A DNA stretch of 64,000 nt from an uncultured Devosia sp. Its GTDB lineage: Bacteria > Pseudomonadota > Alphaproteobacteria > Rhizobiales > Devosiaceae. The DNA lies in NCBI RefSeq assembly GCF_963517015.1, contig NZ_CAUQDV010000001.1, forward strand, positions 1,122,001 through 1,186,000. The letters run 5' to 3'. Numbering within the stretch: the first letter of the stretch is position 1; every line of letters begins with the position of its first letter. The notes under the pieces are model-generated. The model worked only from the letters and a program-made list of their open reading frames with translations. It was not told where the DNA came from and did not search any database. The translations under genes and the position numbers were made by a program. Of this stretch, positions 35,023 to 43,903 are shown in pieces.

Positions 35023-35478
35023 CTAACTGGTTAATGTGGCCGTCTCGACATCGTAGGTCCGCATGGCACGGTGCGGCATGCCGCCGTCCTGGAATTCGGG
35101 ACCGAAGGCGACGAAGCCGAGTTTCTCGTAAAAGCCGAGTTTGTCGGATTGTGCGGTGAGATAAAAGCGATCGCGCCCTTGCGCCTTGGCATGGTCCATC
35201 GCGGCGAGGATCAGCGCCCTGGCGATGCCCTGTCCGCGGAAGCTGAGACGAACGGCGACACGGCCGATCTTGATATGCTCCGGCTTGTCGAGAAGACGAA
35301 GGGTGCCGACGACTTCGCCTTGCTCGACAGAGACGAAATGTGTCGCTGTCAGGTCGTCCGCATCGTTTTCTTCTTCCTCGGGGACCTTCTGCTCCCAGAC
35401 AAAGACTTCGCGGCGCAGTGCGAAGGCGGCGTTGCACAGAGTGGAAAAGGGCGGGACGATCAGGATAGTGGTTTGCAT
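35023..35478 (-). CDS. GNAT-family N-acetyltransferase (ElaA-like)
   Basis: The product is 151 residues. The opening FALRREVFVWEQKVPEEEENDADD is typical of the ElaA/YjcF branch of GNAT proteins. The acetyl-CoA loop is RGQGIARALILAAM, and a later strand-helix GFYEKLGFVAFGPEFQDGGMPHRAMR completes the fold. The ATG at 35478 was chosen over 35514. It begins 32 bases after the stop of the metallopeptidase gene on the same strand, so the two are probably cotranscribed. The substrate is unknown. Confidence 0.9.
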   Translation of the reverse strand: MQTTILIVPPFSTLCNAAFALRREVFVWEQKVPEEEENDADDLTATHFVSVEQGEVVGTLRLLDKPEHIKIGRVAVRLSFRGQGIARALILAAMDHAKAQGRDRFYLTAQSDKLGFYEKLGFVAFGPEFQDGGMPHRAMRTYDVETATLTS

Positions 35479-35510
35479 GGCACGAGCTATAGCCAGCGCC
35501 AGGCCGGCTG

Positions 35511-36611
35511 TCATCCGGCAGATGCTTGGTCCAGCTTTGCCAGTTGCTCGAGCACCGGGGCAGCGTGGACGAGGCTGTTGATGAAGGCGAGCTTTTCGAT
35601 CACCTGCGGGGTCAGGATAAAGGGGTAAGCGTCAGGGTGACCCATGGCACGGTTCAGATTGTTGAGCAGGCTCGCCAAGGGAATCCAGTGGTCGATGGCA
35701 ACCGCGAAGTCCGGCTCCATATAGGGATCGAAGGTCACCGGAGCGACGACGAGGTTTTCGTCCATGGTTTTGGGCCGGGCCCGCAAGCCATAGGTGGCGG
35801 CGGTTTCGACCGTGTCGGTGATGTGCAGATAGTGCGCGAAGGTCTCGGCGAAATCTTCCCAGGGATGGGCCGTGGCATAGGCGCTGATGAAATGCTGCTC
35901 CCAGCCCATGGGCGCACCGTTGGCGTAATAGTGCTGCAAGGCCTGGCCGTAGTCAGCGCGTTCGTCGCCGAAGAGCTGGCGGAACTGGTCGAGGTGGGGC
36001 GTGCCATCGACCAGCAGGTCCCAGTAATGGTGCCCGATCTCGTGGCGGAAATGGCCGAGCAGGGTGCGATAGGGTTCGCCCATGCTGGTCCGACGCGCCT
36101 CACGTTCGGCATCGTCGGCCTCGACCAGGGCGATGGTGATGATGCCGCTGTCGTGGCCGGTCATGACGGGAGTGTCCGCTACCGGCAGGTCGGCGAGAAA
36201 ACGGAATGCCAGACCATGCACGGCGTCTTCGAGACGGGTTTCGAGCGGCAGGTCGAGGCGTAGCAGGGAATAGAACAGGCGCTTCTTGGCGCGCTCGATC
36301 ACCTGCCAGCGGGCCAGGTTGAGCGGGTCGGATATGTCGGGGATGGTTTCGTTATGTCGGCAGGCGGCGCAATAGATGTCGCCGCCGGGTACGGCGCGGA
36401 TCAGCCAGTTGCAGGCGCCGTGGTGGGTGTTTTCGCAAAACACATAGGCGTCGTCCGGAAAGGCCGGACTCGACCAAAGGCCGCCGTCTTCCACCAGCGA
36501 AACCAGGGCGTTCTTTTCGGGCAGGTAACCAAGTTGGTGGCCGCAGCGTTCACAGGTGGCGTTTTCGAAATAGACGGTATTGCCGCAATGGTCGCAGACG
36601 AAAAGTTTCAT
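35511..36611 (-). CDS. Zinc-ribbon zinc-binding metallopeptidase
   Basis: This is a 366-residue protein. An N-terminal zinc ribbon is formed by CDHC (residues 6-9) and CERC (20-23). A second ribbon-like set CENTHHGACNW...CAAC follows. The large domain (about 100-355) carries the metalloprotease motif HEIGHHYWD (about 214-222) and a downstream WEDFAETFAHYLHI, which may supply the third ligand. This is the layout of the 'zinc-binding metallopeptidase' family with a zinc-ribbon head, whose substrates are not known. No signal peptide is seen, so it is probably cytoplasmic. It is divergent from lysE and upstream of the GNAT gene. Confidence 0.88.
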   Translation of the reverse strand: MKLFVCDHCGNTVYFENATCERCGHQLGYLPEKNALVSLVEDGGLWSSPAFPDDAYVFCENTHHGACNWLIRAVPGGDIYCAACRHNETIPDISDPLNLARWQVIERAKKRLFYSLLRLDLPLETRLEDAVHGLAFRFLADLPVADTPVMTGHDSGIITIALVEADDAEREARRTSMGEPYRTLLGHFRHEIGHHYWDLLVDGTPHLDQFRQLFGDERADYGQALQHYYANGAPMGWEQHFISAYATAHPWEDFAETFAHYLHITDTVETAATYGLRARPKTMDENLVVAPVTFDPYMEPDFAVAIDHWIPLASLLNNLNRAMGHPDAYPFILTPQVIEKLAFINSLVHAAPVLEQLAKLDQASAG

Positions 36612-36741
36612 GACGCCAGCCCCGGTGTTCCGCCGCATTGTAATGCGCGAGGCAGGCGCCCGTTCCGGCTATCGGTCTGGCTTGTACAGAAATTGTCCAA
36701 CGGATAGACCAAGGCCCAGCTTGCAGAACTGGAGCCGGATC

Positions 36742-37353
36742 TTGAGCCTTGAATTTTTCATCACGACGCTGGTCGTGGTTGTCTCGCCGGGCACCGGTGC
36801 GCTTTATACGATCGCTGCTGGATTGAGCCGTGGCGCCAAGGCCAGCATCTGGGCGGCGTTTGGCTGCATGCTGGGCACGCTGCCGCACATGCTTGCAGCA
36901 ATCACCGGCTTGGCGGCGATCCTGCATGCCAGTGCGCTGGCCTTCGAGATCATCAAATATCTGGGCGTCGCCTATCTGCTCTACATGGCCTGGGCCACCC
37001 TGCGCGACACAAGTTCGTTCAGCGTCGAGCCCGAAGTCGCGCAGAAATCGGCAGGCGGGGTGATCGTCGAATCCATCCTGATCAACATCCTCAATCCCAA
37101 GCTGTCGATCTTCTTTTTTGCCTTCCTGCCGCAATTCGTGTCGGCCGAAGCGCCCAACGCCCTGGTTCGCATGCTGGAGCTCAGCGGGGTCTTCATGGCG
37201 ATGAGCTTTGTGGTGTTCGCGCTATACGGATTGTTCGCTGCTGCCCTGCGCAGCCAGGTGATTACCAAGCCGGCCATCATGCTATGGATGCGTCGCAGCT
37301 TTGCCGGCGCCTTCGTGCTGCTCGGCGCCCGCCTCGCATTCATGGAGCGATAG
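36742..37353 (+). CDS. LysE/RhtB-family amino-acid exporter
   Basis: This is an inner-membrane protein of about 203 residues with five or six predicted helices. VVSPGTGALYTIAAGLSRG near the N-terminus and FGCMLGTLPHMLAAITGLAA are the family pattern. Also present is INILNPKLSIFFFAFLPQFV, the conserved NPK motif. The start is TTG at 36742, with GGAG seven bases upstream; an ATG at 36580 would add a non-hydrophobic tail across the divergent gene's start. The exported substrate is likely an amino acid or derivative. The GST gene follows by 3 bases, so they form an operon. Confidence 0.88.
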   Translation: MSLEFFITTLVVVVSPGTGALYTIAAGLSRGAKASIWAAFGCMLGTLPHMLAAITGLAAILHASALAFEIIKYLGVAYLLYMAWATLRDTSSFSVEPEVAQKSAGGVIVESILINILNPKLSIFFFAFLPQFVSAEAPNALVRMLELSGVFMAMSFVVFALYGLFAAALRSQVITKPAIMLWMRRSFAGAFVLLGARLAFMER

Positions 37354-37356
37354 ACT

Positions 37357-38058
37357 ATGGCCGATCTTTCGAGCTTTCCGATCACCAAAATCTGGCCCGC
37401 GGCCAATCCCGATGTGATCCAGCTCTATTCCTTCCCGACGCCCAATGGGGTCAAGGTATCCATCATGCTCGAGGAGACGGGGCTGGCCTATGAGCCGCAT
37501 GCCGTCAACATCATGAAGAACGAGACTTGGGGCCCCGAATATCTGGCGCTCAATCCCAATGGCAAAATTCCGGCGATCCTTGATCCCAATGGGCCGGACG
37601 GCAAGCCGCTGGCGCTGTTCGAGTCCGGTGCGATCCTGATCTACCTAGCGGAGAAGAGCGGCAAGTTCCTGCCCGCCGATGCCGGCAAGCGCTACGAGAC
37701 CATCCAGTGGGTGATGTTCCAGATGGCTGCCATCGGGCCGATGTTCGGCCAGCTCGGCTTCTTCCACAAATTCGCCGGCAAGGACTACGAAGACAAGCGT
37801 CCGCGCGATCGCTACGCGGCCGAATCCAAGCGTGTGCTGGGCGTGCTGGAAACGCGGCTCGAAGGTCGCGACTGGATCATGGACGAGTATTCCACAGCCG
37901 ATATCGCCACGCTGGGCTGGGTCAACAATCTGATCGGCTTCTATGGCGCCGGCGAGATCGTCGACTATGCGAGCCTCAAGAATGTCCCGGCGTGGCTGGA
38001 GCGGGGCCTTGCCCGTCCGGCTGTGCAGCGAGGCCTCAATATTCCGGCGCGGGGTTAA
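37357..38058 (+). CDS. Glutathione S-transferase, YfcG-like
   Basis: The 233-residue protein has a thioredoxin-like N-terminal domain with IQLYSFPTPNGVKVSIMLEETGLAYEPHAV, NPNGKIPAILDP and the ESGAILIYLAEKSG glutathione-binding stretch. An all-helical C-terminal domain contains GRDWIMDEYSTADIATLGWV. TPNGVKV and the length resemble the E. coli YfcG/YghU group, which reduce disulfides with glutathione rather than conjugate it. It lies in an apparent operon with the LysE exporter. The physiological substrate is unknown. Confidence 0.9.
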   Translation: MADLSSFPITKIWPAANPDVIQLYSFPTPNGVKVSIMLEETGLAYEPHAVNIMKNETWGPEYLALNPNGKIPAILDPNGPDGKPLALFESGAILIYLAEKSGKFLPADAGKRYETIQWVMFQMAAIGPMFGQLGFFHKFAGKDYEDKRPRDRYAAESKRVLGVLETRLEGRDWIMDEYSTADIATLGWVNNLIGFYGAGEIVDYASLKNVPAWLERGLARPAVQRGLNIPARG

Positions 38059-38211
38059 TCCGCCTGGAGCGCGGCAGCGGCTCGTTGTCGCGCTCCCTCG
38101 GCCAGTCATATGGCCGTCTCCCAGTCTGACGTAACATCGATGCGAGCCGAAGATTTCGGAGCAACCTCCGACCTTCGGTCTCGTTCAAGCGTCATACGAG
38201 GAGGATTTACC

Positions 38212-38409
38212 ATGCATACACCAAGCGACGACGATATCCGCGACCGCGCCTACGCCCTGTGGGTCGAGGCCGGTTCGCCCGATGGCCGTGACCAGGAATT
38301 CTGGCACCGCGCCGAGAGCGAACTGGCTGAAGACGCTGGTCTCGACAGTTCCGAGGCCGCCTCTGCGGTCACCCAGCCGGTGCCGCCTGCTGGCTTGCCG
38401 GTCCACTGA
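38212..38409 (+). CDS. DUF2934 small protein
   Basis: This is a 65-residue protein from the ATG at 38212, preceded by a perfect GAGGAGG. DDIRDRAYALWVEAGSPDGRDQEFWHRAESELAED is the DUF2934 helical motif (Trp, Gly-Arg-Asp, Trp/His, Glu-Glu). A short Pro/Ala tail follows. These proteins are common in Hyphomicrobiales, occur in several copies and have no known function. It ends 2 bases before the stop of the convergent phosphotransferase gene. Confidence 0.88.
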   Translation: MHTPSDDDIRDRAYALWVEAGSPDGRDQEFWHRAESELAEDAGLDSSEAASAVTQPVPPAGLPVH

Positions 38410-38411
38410 GC

Positions 38412-39350
38412 CTAGATGACAAGCAGGGCTTCGGCGGTTCGGAGGTAGATTTTGCCTTGTTCCGTGTCGCCGAGGTCCATCAAAAGCAGGCCGGTCGAGA
38501 CGCGTTCGATATAGGCCCATTGCCAGATCGCCTCGGCCGGGACCTGGGTCCGCTGGGTCAGCAGGCGTACTCGGCTGCGGCCGATGTTATGGGCGTTTTT
38601 GCCCTCAAGTCCCTCATTCCACCCGCGCAACAAGACACCCAGATCATAAGCCGGCTCGACGGCGAGGCCGTCGGGATCCACGAGGCGAAAGCGGATGGGG
38701 TCGGTCCTGGGGTCGGCCAGAAGATTGCCGATATGAGGATCGCCATGGGCGAGCACCGCGCCTTCCGGCCGGTAGAGATGGGCACGCTCCTGGCAATAGC
38801 GCGCAGCGGTTTCAATCGCATCCGCGTTGCAGGGCTGGCCCAGCTTTTCCCAGGTCTGAAGGATAAAGGTGGCGAGTGAATTGGCCTTCTCGGCACCGGT
38901 CACATAGGTGGAATCAAGCGGAACGGGCATCCAGGCGTCTGTAAGCGTGGCGCAGACGATGTCGATTTTCTGTTGGTAGGGAATATCGACCAGGTCGAGC
39001 CGCTCTCCGAGCTTTTCGAGCAGCATGGCCTGACGGCCGGGGTCGTGGCGCAGTAATTGCACGTAGCCTTTGCCGTCCGCGCGCTGCAGCACGTCGGCTT
39101 CGTGGCGCCCGATGGCGCTGCCGGGTGTGCCAACCTTGACGATGAAGGTTTCGCCATCGCTATCGACAGCCTCGGCGCAAAAGGAGGCGCTGCCGCCGGG
39201 GAGCGCCTGACCGATCTCGACCTGCCAGTTGGCTTCCAGCGCCTCAAGCGTTGAATCGAGACGTGCCAGCCAATCCTGACCGGCCGGTCCTTCTGCAATG
39301 GCTCGGCGCTTCACAGGCTCGGGGACGGAAAACCTGCGCCCGTCGCTCAT
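38412..39350 (-). CDS. APH(6)-like aminoglycoside/hydroxyurea phosphotransferase
   Basis: The 312-residue product has the small-molecule kinase fold. A lysine-containing FIVKVGTPG strand, the catalytic loop AHGDPHIGNLL and the metal-binding DPDG (VDPDGLAVEPAYDLG) are present. The DPDG form and the WNEGLEGKN-like region match the streptomycin 6-kinase/APH_6_hur family. A resistance role is not shown; many such chromosomal genes have other substrates. It starts 2 bases after the flhA stop, so it seems to be carried at the end of the flagellar operon. Confidence 0.87.
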   Translation of the reverse strand: MSDGRRFSVPEPVKRRAIAEGPAGQDWLARLDSTLEALEANWQVEIGQALPGGSASFCAEAVDSDGETFIVKVGTPGSAIGRHEADVLQRADGKGYVQLLRHDPGRQAMLLEKLGERLDLVDIPYQQKIDIVCATLTDAWMPVPLDSTYVTGAEKANSLATFILQTWEKLGQPCNADAIETAARYCQERAHLYRPEGAVLAHGDPHIGNLLADPRTDPIRFRLVDPDGLAVEPAYDLGVLLRGWNEGLEGKNAHNIGRSRVRLLTQRTQVPAEAIWQWAYIERVSTGLLLMDLGDTEQGKIYLRTAEALLVI

Positions 39351-39352
39351 TT

Positions 39353-41497
39353 TCAGATGCTCCCCACCGTCTTGAGACGGACACGAGGATGCACCTCGTT
39401 CTGGCTCATGACAACGGTCTGCGGACGGAAGCGGTCGATGATCGATCTCACATGCGGGCGGATCGAAGGCGAGGTGATCAGCACGGGCATTTCACCAGCC
39501 TGGGCGGCACGCTCGAAACCCTGCTGGATGCCGGCAATGAATTGCTGCAGGCGGCTGGGGGCCATGGCGAGATGGCGGTGTTCGCCTTCGCCGACCATGG
39601 CTTCGGCAAAGTCGCGTTCCCATTGCGGGGAAAGGGTCAGCAGGGGCAGGTTGCCATCGGGGCCCAGGTTGGCCGAACAGATCTGACGCGCCAGACGGCT
39701 GCGGACATGTTCGGTAATGGTCTGGACCGAGCGGCCGGGACCGGCGACTTCGGCAATGCCTTCAAGAATGGTCGAGAGGTCGCGGATCGAGATGCGCTCG
39801 TTGAGCAGGGTCTGCAGCACGCGCTGGACGCCGGACACCGAGATCATGCCGGGGACGATATCTTCCACCAGCTTCTGCTGTTCCTTGGGCAGGCCGGAGA
39901 GCAGCGACTGCACATTGGCGTAGCTCAGCAGGTCGCTGACATTGGCTTTCAGCACTTCGGTCAGGTGGGTGGAAATGACGGTCGAGGGATCGATGATGGA
40001 GAGGCCGCGCAGTTCGGCTTCGTCGCGCAGGGCCGGCTCGATCCAGGTGGCGGGCAGGCCGAAGGTCGGTTCGGTGGTGTGGGTGCCCGGCAGGTCGATC
40101 TGGTTGCCATAGGGGTCCATGACCATCAGCTGGTTGGCATGGATCTCGCCCGCACCGGCTTCGACTTCCTTGATGCGGACCTTGTAGACATTGGGGTCGA
40201 GCTGCATGTTGTCGAGGATGCGGACGGGCGGCATGACGAAGCCGAGTTCGACCGCGAGCTGGCGGCGCAGGGCCTTGATCTGCTCGGTCAGGCGATCCGA
40301 GCCGTTCTCGTCTTCCTTGACGAGGCTCAGAAGGCCATAGCCGAGCTCGAGCTTGAGCTCGTCGATCTTGAGGCTGTCGGTGATCGGCGCGTCGGCATTG
40401 GCGGCGGGTGCGCCCGGTGCGCCGGGTTGGGCTGCAGCCTTGGCGAGCTGGTCGACGGCTTCTTGGGTTTTGCGCTCATCCTTGGACTGGGCTGCGCGCC
40501 AAGCGACGTAGCCGACGCCACCGGCGAGGGCCAGGAAGGGGATCATCGGCATGCCGGGCAGGAAGGCGAGGGCGCCCATCACGGCCGAGGACATGCCTAG
40601 AGCGCGCGGATAGCCGGTGAACTGGGCGGAGAGGGCCTTGTCGGCCGAGCCCTGCACACCGGACTTGGACACGAGGATACCGGCTGCGGTCGAAACGATC
40701 AGCGCCGGGATCTGGGAGACGAGGCCGTCACCGATGGTCAGCAGCGTATAGACGTTGCCAGCTTCCTGAAAGCTCAGGCCCTGCTGCATGATGCCGATCA
40801 GCATGCCGGCAGAAATGTTGATGAAGGTGATGATCAGGCCGGCGATGGCGTCGCCGCGCACGAATTTGGAAGCACCGTCCATGTTACCGAAGAAGGCGCT
40901 TTCGCCTTCGAGTTCGGCACGGCGCTTCTTGGCTGTATCTTCGTCGATCAGGCCGGCCGAAAGATCGGCGTCGATGGCCATCTGCTTGCCGGGCATAGCG
41001 TCGAGGCTGAAGCGGGCGGCCACTTCGGCGATACGGCCGGAACCCTTGGTGATGACGATGAAGTTCACGATCACGAGGATAATGAAGATCACCGTACCGA
41101 TAATGAAATTGCCGCGGGTGATGAAATTGCCGAAGGCTTCGATGACGTGGCCGGCAGCGCTGTGGCCGGTGTGACCTTCGCTGAGGATCAGGCGCGTCGT
41201 GGCCAGGTTCATGCCCAGACGCAGCATGGTGGCGATCAGCAGCACTGTCGGGAAGGACGAGAACTCGAGCGGCTTCTGGATGAACAGAGCCGTCATCAGG
41301 ATCATCACCGAGAAAACGATGGAGATCGCCAGCAACACGTCCACCAGCAGTGGCGGCAGTGGCACGATGAGGATGACGATAAGCCCCATGACGCCTGCGG
41401 CAAGCGCAATGTCGCCCGAGCGCAGGAGGTCCAGGACCGAAGCGGTCGTGGGTACCTTGAATGCGGGGCGCGCGTTATTGCCGGGCAGGTCGGTCAT
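39353..41497 (-). CDS. flhA: Flagellar export gate protein FlhA
   Basis: FlhA is the large gate protein of the flagellar type III export apparatus. The 714-residue product has an N-terminal membrane domain with about eight helices (to about residue 330), including PLEFSSFPTVLLIATMLRLGMNLATTR and the FHIPEP-type ASKFVRGDAIAGLIITFIN. A cytoplasmic domain (about 360-714) follows that docks export substrates; its linker is rich in Ala and Pro. It lies 14 bases after flbD and is the last structural gene of the fliF operon. Confidence 0.97.
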   Translation of the reverse strand: MTDLPGNNARPAFKVPTTASVLDLLRSGDIALAAGVMGLIVILIVPLPPLLVDVLLAISIVFSVMILMTALFIQKPLEFSSFPTVLLIATMLRLGMNLATTRLILSEGHTGHSAAGHVIEAFGNFITRGNFIIGTVIFIILVIVNFIVITKGSGRIAEVAARFSLDAMPGKQMAIDADLSAGLIDEDTAKKRRAELEGESAFFGNMDGASKFVRGDAIAGLIITFINISAGMLIGIMQQGLSFQEAGNVYTLLTIGDGLVSQIPALIVSTAAGILVSKSGVQGSADKALSAQFTGYPRALGMSSAVMGALAFLPGMPMIPFLALAGGVGYVAWRAAQSKDERKTQEAVDQLAKAAAQPGAPGAPAANADAPITDSLKIDELKLELGYGLLSLVKEDENGSDRLTEQIKALRRQLAVELGFVMPPVRILDNMQLDPNVYKVRIKEVEAGAGEIHANQLMVMDPYGNQIDLPGTHTTEPTFGLPATWIEPALRDEAELRGLSIIDPSTVISTHLTEVLKANVSDLLSYANVQSLLSGLPKEQQKLVEDIVPGMISVSGVQRVLQTLLNERISIRDLSTILEGIAEVAGPGRSVQTITEHVRSRLARQICSANLGPDGNLPLLTLSPQWERDFAEAMVGEGEHRHLAMAPSRLQQFIAGIQQGFERAAQAGEMPVLITSPSIRPHVRSIIDRFRPQTVVMSQNEVHPRVRLKTVGSI

Positions 41498-41511
41498 TCA
41501 GACTCCAAAGA

Positions 41512-42879
41512 TCATGCGACGCTGCGGCGCTCGCCGGGGTCGGGGACATGGGTGCCCTCGTCCGAATACTGGTTGAGCTTGTTGCGAAGGGTGCGAATCG
41601 AAATGCCGAGGATATTGGCCGCATGGGTGCGGTTGCCCAAGGTGTGATCGAGTGTATCCAGAATAAGATCGCGCTCGACATCGGCCACGGTGCGGCCGAC
41701 CAGGGCCGCGGACATGGTCTGGGCGGTCTGGGCCAGCTGGGCAGAGAGCGAATTGGTCGATGCCGCTTCAACCAGGCCCATTCCATCGGGCAGGACGATG
41801 GCGTCCGGGCCGATGATATCGCCCGATGACAGCAGCACGGCGCGATGGAGGGTGTTCTCCAGCTCGCGGACGTTGCCGGGCCACGGGGCCTTGAGCAGGG
41901 CTTCGCGAGCCTCGGCCGACAGGCTGCGAGGCGGCAGGCCATTGGCCTTGGCATATTTGTCCACGAAATGCTCGGAGAGGGCCGAGATGTCGCCGGGGCG
42001 GTCGCGCAGGGCCGGGAGCTTGAGGTTCACCACATTGAGGCGGAACAGCAGGTCCTCGCGGAATTGGCCTTCGCGGACGGCTTCGTTGAGATTGCGGTTG
42101 GAGGTGGCGAGGATACGGATGTCGACTGGCACGGGCTTGCCGCCGCCGACGCGATCGATGACGCGTTCCTGGATGGCGCGCAGGAGCTTCGCCTGCAGGC
42201 GGATGTCCATTTCCGAGATTTCGTCGAGCAGCAGCGTGCCGCCCGAGGCTTCCTCGAACTTGCCGATGCGGCGGGCCACGGCGCCAGTAAAGGCGCCTTT
42301 CTCGTGGCCGAAGAGCTCCGATTCAAGCAGGGCTTCGGGAATGGCCGCACAGTTGACCGAGATGAAGGGCTTGGCCGCGCGCTTGGACTTGGCGTGGACG
42401 TATTTGGCGATGACTTCCTTGCCGGTGCCGCTTTCGCCGGTGATCAGGATTGAGGCGTCGGAGCCGGCAATCTGGTCGGCCATCTTGACGACGCGTTCCA
42501 TGGCCGGGTCGCGGAACAGGAAGTCCGAGGCTTCGCGGGTCACGGCGGCGATGACGGCGGCGATCAGCTCGGCATCGGGGGGCAGGGGGATATATTCCTT
42601 GGCGCCGGCGCGGATGGCGTTGACGGCGGCGGCAGCATTGGCCTCCACGCCGCAGGCGACCACGGGGATGGCGATGCGTTCGGCCTCAAGGCCGGCGATC
42701 AGGCCCGAGATATCCATGGCTACGTCGCACAGCAGCAGGTCCGCGCCGCGTCCGGCGCGCAGGGCCGCCAGGGCGATCTCGACAGATGGCGCGTGGGCAA
42801 CCTTGGCCCCGCCATTCATCGCCATCTTGGTGGCTTCGCTGAGTTGGCCCTCGAGGGCACCGATGATGAGCAGACGCAT
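41512..42879 (-). CDS. flbD: Sigma-54-dependent flagellar transcription activator FlbD
   Basis: FlbD switches on late flagellar genes in Caulobacter from sigma-54 promoters and represses fliF. The 455-residue protein has an N-terminal receiver-like domain, an AAA+ domain with GESGTGKE, GAFTGA and GGTLLLDEISEM, and a Fis-type helix-turn-helix (THAANILGISIRTLRNKL). The receiver is degenerate. Its start LLIIGAL lacks the paired acidic residues, and there is no KP motif where IPLPPD stands, so phosphorylation is unlikely. In Caulobacter FliX rather than phosphate governs FlbD; fliX is not in this window. The position between fliN and flhA is as in the Caulobacter fliF operon. Confidence 0.94.
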   Translation of the reverse strand: MRLLIIGALEGQLSEATKMAMNGGAKVAHAPSVEIALAALRAGRGADLLLCDVAMDISGLIAGLEAERIAIPVVACGVEANAAAAVNAIRAGAKEYIPLPPDAELIAAVIAAVTREASDFLFRDPAMERVVKMADQIAGSDASILITGESGTGKEVIAKYVHAKSKRAAKPFISVNCAAIPEALLESELFGHEKGAFTGAVARRIGKFEEASGGTLLLDEISEMDIRLQAKLLRAIQERVIDRVGGGKPVPVDIRILATSNRNLNEAVREGQFREDLLFRLNVVNLKLPALRDRPGDISALSEHFVDKYAKANGLPPRSLSAEAREALLKAPWPGNVRELENTLHRAVLLSSGDIIGPDAIVLPDGMGLVEAASTNSLSAQLAQTAQTMSAALVGRTVADVERDLILDTLDHTLGNRTHAANILGISIRTLRNKLNQYSDEGTHVPDPGERRSVA

Positions 42880-42890
42880 CCTGGCCTCCC

Positions 42891-43235
42891 TTATTGTGCT
42901 TTGATGATTTCGGTCATGGTCACGCCGAGCTTGTTCTCGACGAGGACGATTTCACCGCGCGCCACGAGGCGCTCGTTGATGAAGATTTCGACGGCCTCGC
43001 CGACCTGGCGGTCGAGCTCGATGACCGTGCCGGTATCCATCTTGAGAAGCGCCGAGACCGGCATCTTGGTGCGGCCGAGCACGACGGAAACGCGGACGGG
43101 GACGTCGAAGACGGCTTCGAGGTCGTCCGCGGTGCGTTCGACATGGCTTTCGGGGGCGCGGCTGCGTCCAGGGGCGGCCATTTCCTCGAAGGAGATTTCC
43201 TCGGTGGCGGTGATGTCGTCATCGGAAGCGCTCAA
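42891..43235 (-). CDS. fliN: Flagellar motor switch protein FliN
   Basis: FliN forms the lower C-ring of the flagellar switch. The 114-residue product has an acidic N-terminal tail and the SpoA domain with VFDVPVRVSVVLGRTKMPVSALLKM and GTVIELDRQVGEAVEIFINERLVARGEIVLVENKLGV. The start is TTG at 43235, which overlaps the fliH stop (TTGA), indicating coupled translation. Longer frames to 43355 run antiparallel through fliH and are not plausible. Confidence 0.94.
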   Translation of the reverse strand: MSASDDDITATEEISFEEMAAPGRSRAPESHVERTADDLEAVFDVPVRVSVVLGRTKMPVSALLKMDTGTVIELDRQVGEAVEIFINERLVARGEIVLVENKLGVTMTEIIKAQ

Positions 43236-43903
43236 TGGCCGCTCTCCTCTTGCTTGGCCTGACCGCTGGTACGGGCGGTGAGATAGGCCGAAATCTTGCT
43301 GTCGATGTCCTTGGAGACGGCGGCGATGTCGCGGACCAGACCGCCATCGACCCATTCCAGGCGCCCGTCGCCGAGCCGCAGGTCGGGTTCACCCATGACG
43401 ACGAGCCGTCCAGAAAAGCCCGAGGTCTGCATGTGGCCGGTGGCAATGTCGCGGATGGCATCGGCAATTGCGGGATTGCAGCGGATGACCAGGTGCGGCA
43501 CGCCGTTGAGGCTCTGCATGCATTCGGCGATCAGGGCATCGAGCTCGAGCGTGGGGAAACGCGCGAGCAGATGCAGAGCCAGCTTGCGGCCGACGCTGGC
43601 GGCGAGTTCCACGGCGTCCCGACGAAGTTCGAGGGTCGCATCGTCCAGTGATGCGGCCATTTCGGCGGTCTGGGTGGCAAGGGTTCCGGCGGCGGCCGCC
43701 AGGGTCTGGGCGGCAACGGCCGAGGCATTGCGTTCGCCGGCGGCGACGCCTTCGGCATAGGCCTCTTCGCGGGCCTGGGCGATGAGCTGGGCGACAAGGT
43801 CCTCCGGCATGGTGGCGACAGGCGCCGGTGCCTGGCTGGCATTGGCTGCCTTGGGGCCTGAGCCCATGTCCAGATCGAACTTGAAGCGTGCGGGTTGAGC
43901 CAT
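43232..43903 (-). CDS. fliH: Flagellar assembly protein FliH (FlbE in Caulobacter)
   Basis: FliH holds the FliI ATPase inactive and links it to the motor and export gate. The 223-residue protein has an unstructured N-terminus, a long alanine-rich helix (about 35-110, EEAYAEGVAAGERNASAVAAQ) and a compact C-terminal domain with LVIRCNPAIADAIRDI and GRLVVMGEPDLRLGDGRLEWVDGGL. GDGRLEWVDGG-like endings are typical of FliH. The start abuts the fliG stop (TAAATG). It is called flbE in the Caulobacter fliF operon, with the same position. Confidence 0.88.
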   Translation of the reverse strand: MAQPARFKFDLDMGSGPKAANASQAPAPVATMPEDLVAQLIAQAREEAYAEGVAAGERNASAVAAQTLAAAAGTLATQTAEMAASLDDATLELRRDAVELAASVGRKLALHLLARFPTLELDALIAECMQSLNGVPHLVIRCNPAIADAIRDIATGHMQTSGFSGRLVVMGEPDLRLGDGRLEWVDGGLVRDIAAVSKDIDSKISAYLTARTSGQAKQEESGH

